This document shows positions 61,340-64,000 of a stretch of 64,000 nucleotides of DNA, one piece after another (within the stretch, counting starts at the first letter, position 1; each line of letters begins with the position of its first letter). The stretch covers positions 75,094 to 139,093 of the forward strand of contig JAUNOM010000002.1 in NCBI GenBank assembly GCA_030531085.1. The letters run 5' to 3'. The position numbers and the translations under genes were made by a program. The notes under the pieces are model-generated. The model was not told the origin of the DNA and searched no databases. It saw nothing but the letters and a program-made list of their open reading frames with translations. The DNA comes from Prevotellaceae bacterium. Its GTDB lineage: Bacteria > Bacteroidota > Bacteroidia > Bacteroidales > Bacteroidaceae.

Positions 61340-62596
61340 ATGGACAATAATAAATCTTATAACAGAGCAGAAGAGAAAGATATTTCAATGATATACAATA
61401 GTAGAACATCTTTGAACCCACATTTAATGGAATTAGAATACTTTTTCCTAACAGAAGAAAACGCAAAACGCGATAATACACAAACATTACCACCAATTAT
61501 TAAATGGCCCGGAGGCAAGGAAAAAGAGTTAAAATACATTCTTCCTAATGTTCCTGCATTCAATCGTTTCTTCGAGCCATTTGTAGGTGGAGGCTCTGTA
61601 TTTATGGCTATTCAGGCACAAGAGTATTATATCAATGATTTATCATCTGAGCTTATATCACTTTATAACAGTATAGCGACATACGACAAGAAGTTTTTCA
61701 GATACGTTGAAATGATGGACAAATCATGGGAAAACGCTGTCGCTTTCTTTAATGACAACCATATTCTTATTGACATATATCTTAAATATCGAGAAGAAAA
61801 GATAACCAAGGAAGAGCTGAAAACTTTTGTGCAGAACTTTTGTGCAGAAAGGAAGAAGAGCATCCTTGACATCATAGGAGAAGAGTTTACGTCCCTTTCA
61901 TGTATTCTGTTAAAGGAAATGGAAATAAACTTATTCCGGAAAATGACAAGAATGCGTGAACTTGAAATAAAAAAACATATCCTTTCCTACAGTGATCTTC
62001 TTGAAAACATCAAGACAGCTGTTAAGAGTGCTGTATACATGAACTATAGATATATGTACAACCGTAAAGACATTGAGAATTATAACAAGTCTTTACAGGC
62101 TGCTTTATTTTTCTTCATACGCAACTATGCATACTGTAGTATGTTCAGATATAGCAGCAAAGGGGAATTCAATGTACCTTATGGAGGGATTGCATATAAC
62201 AGCAAATTAATGGCTAAGAAGTTAAACTATTATCGTTCAAAACCACTTTTACAACATTTTGCCAATACTCAGATATTCAATCTGGACTTTGAGACCTTTC
62301 TCCGTGAGACAAGACCGACAAAAAATGATTTCGTATTCCTTGACCCTCCCTATGACAGCGAATTCAGCACATACGCACAAAACACATTTACTTGCGATGA
62401 TCAGAAAAGGTTAGCCGATTATATGATTAATGAATGTGAGGCAAAATGGATGATTATAATAAAAAATACAGATTTCATCTTTAACCTTTACAACAAAGAA
62501 GGAATAAATATAAAAGCATTTGACAAAGAGTATCTTGTAAGTTTTATGAATAGAAACGACAAGAAAGTCACCCATCTTATAATAACCAATTATTAA
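61340..62596 (+). CDS. D12-class (Dam-type) DNA adenine-N6 methyltransferase
   Basis: 418 aa. KWPGGK (55-60), motif I EPFVGGGS (79-86) for AdoMet binding, ND in YYINDLSSEL, and catalytic motif IV DPPY (335-338) in FVFLDPPYDSEF, then MIIIKNTDFI. This is the Dam/DpnM/EcoRV class of alpha-type adenine methylases. It is longer than Dam (about 278 aa): an extra 50 N-terminal residues and a long helical insert around 130-250 form a larger target-recognition region. GATC or a related site is possible but not shown. The HNH endonuclease gene follows after 6 bp, which suggests restriction-modification. AT-rich compared with its neighbours, consistent with transfer. Confidence 0.9.
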   Translation: MDNNKSYNRAEEKDISMIYNSRTSLNPHLMELEYFFLTEENAKRDNTQTLPPIIKWPGGKEKELKYILPNVPAFNRFFEPFVGGGSVFMAIQAQEYYINDLSSELISLYNSIATYDKKFFRYVEMMDKSWENAVAFFNDNHILIDIYLKYREEKITKEELKTFVQNFCAERKKSILDIIGEEFTSLSCILLKEMEINLFRKMTRMRELEIKKHILSYSDLLENIKTAVKSAVYMNYRYMYNRKDIENYNKSLQAALFFFIRNYAYCSMFRYSSKGEFNVPYGGIAYNSKLMAKKLNYYRSKPLLQHFANTQIFNLDFETFLRETRPTKNDFVFLDPPYDSEFSTYAQNTFTCDDQKRLADYMINECEAKWMIIIKNTDFIFNLYNKEGINIKAFDKEYLVSFMNRNDKKVTHLIITNY

Positions 62597-62602
62597 TTCA
62601 CT

Positions 62603-63349
62603 ATGTCAAGAATCACGGAAAGTCAGTTAGTCCTGCCTGCCCTTTATTTAATGTCAATGTCACAAGATGGTTTTATCAGCACAAGCGATTTAATATCAAA
62701 ACTGACATCGGTAATGCATCCTACTGGCATTGATGCCCAAATACTACCCGGAAGGAAAGATACATACTTCTCTCAAAAAGTAAGAAACCTTAAAAGCCAC
62801 GACACTCTTGTAAGAAAGGAACTTGCAACTGACCATGAAGATGGCTTCATTATAACGCAACATGGTGCGGAGTATGTTAACACACACATGGAAGCCATAA
62901 GTTATCTTCTTACAAATGAATTCAGTTATGAAGATGTAAAGGGTGCCTTTGACAGCATTTCAACCACTGAAAACAAGCCTCTGCCTATAGAGGAAATCAT
63001 CTCTGAGGGGCGTACTGCAATAAGAAGTATACAGACACGTGAACGTTCCGCACGCTTACGAAGGATTGCCATAGAGCATTTTACCCATAACAACATTATA
63101 AGTTGCGATTGCTGTGGTTTCAACTTTCCTAATTACTACGGTCAAAAGTACGGTAAGGACTGTATTGAAATTCATCATATAAGACCAATATTCCAATATG
63201 AAGGGGACAAATTTGAAAAGTTTGTCACTGACGCTATGCAGAATTTACTTCCTGTCTGCCCTAACTGTCATAGAGTAATACATAAAAATCATATAGGAAG
63301 TGAAAATATAGAAGCATTTAAAAACGAAATAAAGATGCGTACTAATTAA
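62603..63349 (+). CDS. HNH restriction endonuclease with N-terminal winged helix
   Basis: 248 aa. N-terminal 1-110 looks like a winged-helix DNA-reading domain (ALYLMSMSQDGFISTSDLIS, YFSQKVRNLKSHDTLVRKEL). The C-terminal HNH nuclease has zinc cysteine pairs C168/C171 and C219/C222, the catalytic EIHHIRPI (His191-His192), and NCHRVIH (His223, His227). Encoded 6 bp behind a D12 adenine methylase, so it most likely cuts the same site unmethylated. Methyl-directed cutting is an alternative. A hairpin terminator follows. Confidence 0.85.
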   Translation: MSRITESQLVLPALYLMSMSQDGFISTSDLISKLTSVMHPTGIDAQILPGRKDTYFSQKVRNLKSHDTLVRKELATDHEDGFIITQHGAEYVNTHMEAISYLLTNEFSYEDVKGAFDSISTTENKPLPIEEIISEGRTAIRSIQTRERSARLRRIAIEHFTHNNIISCDCCGFNFPNYYGQKYGKDCIEIHHIRPIFQYEGDKFEKFVTDAMQNLLPVCPNCHRVIHKNHIGSENIEAFKNEIKMRTN

Positions 63350-63397
63350 GCATATTCATAATTATAAGATTCACAAACCAGTAACAACTATAACAAT

Positions 63398-63430
63398 AAG
63401 GCGGAGAGGTTTAACGTTCCTCTCCGCCTT
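63398..63430. terminator. Bidirectional terminator, HNH gene / xylA
   Basis: AAGGCGGAGAGG (63398-63409) pairs exactly with CCTCTCCGCCTT (63419-63430), 9-base loop. The T-rich side is on the minus strand, so it mainly ends xylA. Confidence 0.85.
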
Positions 63431-63460
63431 GTTAATGTATTATACTACTGTATGCCATTC

Positions 63461-64000
63461 TTATTTAGCATAAAGTGCAACGATAGCCTCGTAGAGTTCC
63501 TGTTTTCCGGAAGTCATCTTAGGCTCGTCAACCTGCTTGCCATACTCATATACCTGCTCCAGTGTGAGTTTGCCGTCCTCGAAGTCCTTACCCATGCCGG
63601 CGTCGAAAGAAGCGTAACGATCCTTGAGCATTGCAGGGATAGGAGAGTTCTCCATAATCTCGACAGCGTTGAGCAGTGCGCGTGCGCAGGCATCCATGCC
63701 GCTGATGTGTGCAATGAAGATGTCCTCAAGGTCTGTAGAGTTACGGCGTGTCTTTGAGTCGAAGTTTGTACCGCCGGTGCCAAGGCCGCCATTGCGCACA
63801 ATCTGCATCCATGCCTGTGTCAGCTCATAGTTGTCGATTGGGAACTGGTCTGTATCCCAGCCGTTCTGATAGTCACCGCGGTTAGCGTCAATAGAGCCCA
63901 GCATGCCAGCATCAACGGCACAAGCCAGCTCATGCTCAAAGGTATGACCTGCCAGTGTGGCGTGGTTCACCTCGATATTAACCTTGAAGTCCTTCTCCAG
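63461..64000 (-). CDS. xylA: Xylose isomerase, 5' part outside window
   Basis: The C-terminal 179 residues are visible and the frame is open to the window edge (it begins ...LEKDFKVNIEVNHATLAGH). Family hallmarks: the metal-binding HELACAVDAGMLGSIDANRG and GWDTDQFPIDNYE, and the helical C-terminal arm ending QELYEAIVALYAK. It converts D-xylose to D-xylulose, the first intracellular step for xylose from xylan, which fits the xylan-side-chain enzymes at 41-52 kb. Fully conserved in the visible part. Confidence 0.95.
   Translation of the reverse strand: MEKDFKVNIEVNHATLAGHTFEHELACAVDAGMLGSIDANRGDYQNGWDTDQFPIDNYELTQAWMQIVRNGGLGTGGTNFDSKTRRNSTDLEDIFIAHISGMDACARALLNAVEIMENSPIPAMLKDRYASFDAGMGKDFEDGKLTLEQVYEYGKQVDEPKMTSGKQELYEAIVALYAK

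Noticed and set aside
1..64000. tRNA, rRNA, tmRNA or RNase P RNA genes
   Set aside because: I looked in every gap over 100 bp for cloverleaf-like or conserved core motifs and found none; a covariance search could still find a divergent one.

Overview
The window looks like chromosomal DNA of a gut or oral Prevotella-type bacterium (Bacteroidales, Prevotellaceae). Reasons: many promoters fit the Bacteroidetes pattern TTTG, about 20 bases, TAnnTTTG; the gene order DUF177-rpmF-fabH-era-der and clpP-clpX-recQ is typical of the phylum; and there are HmuY-type heme lipoproteins, BspA-type leucine-rich repeats, SLBB export proteins and large GH2/GH115/GH127 polysaccharide enzymes. I recognised no rRNA, tRNA, tmRNA or CRISPR array. 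No species is assigned.

Layout. 1-1369: 3' part of a fasciclin-domain surface protein. 1512-6965 (minus): rsfS-ftsH-cdsA with a GH127 arabinofuranosidase gene 6 bp behind cdsA. 7381-12035 (plus): DUF177, rpmF, fabH, era, der and a small lipoprotein. 12036-15449: a non-coding stretch holding a promoter and a 202-base rod-shaped inverted-repeat structure (candidate RNA), then a BspA-like LRR gene and a second non-coding stretch with dispersed palindromes. 15450-19568: clpP-clpX-recQ.

19691-36197 (plus) is a complete Wzx/Wzy-type surface polysaccharide locus: SLBB export protein, UDP-glucose dehydrogenase, an embedded HEPN/MNT toxin-antitoxin pair, Wzz, polymerase, flippase, hexapeptide transferase, three glycosyltransferases, a WbsX protein, an alginate-lyase-fold protein that has lost its catalytic Asn-His motif, a DegT aminotransferase and a PglC-like initiating transferase. 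The middle (about 25.4-33.6 kb) is visibly AT-rich and looks exchanged as a cassette.

36271-40825: malate dehydrogenase (minus), aminopeptidase P (plus) and an IS3-family element starting right at the aminopeptidase stop codon. Beyond it is an unusual block of two interlocked 17-bp inverted repeats. 41335-52499 (plus): three GH2 glycosidases and an esterase-GH115 alpha-glucuronidase fusion, a hemicellulose-degrading run without SusC/SusD in view. 52549-56594 (minus): a heme-uptake cassette hmuY-hmuR, a membrane protein and a YgbA (NO-stress) protein. 56788-60426 (minus): 5'-nucleotidase, calycin-like lipoprotein and a secreted protein, each with its own good promoter match. 61340-63349 (plus): a D12-class adenine methylase with an HNH endonuclease, a likely restriction-modification pair. 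63461-64000 (minus): 3' part of xylose isomerase.

The leads I rate highest are the rod-shaped RNA candidate at 12453-12654, the interlocked repeats at 40865-40948 with related copies near 14.9 and 60.7 kb, the heme/NO cassette, the HEPN/MNT pair inside the capsule locus, and the methylase/HNH pair.
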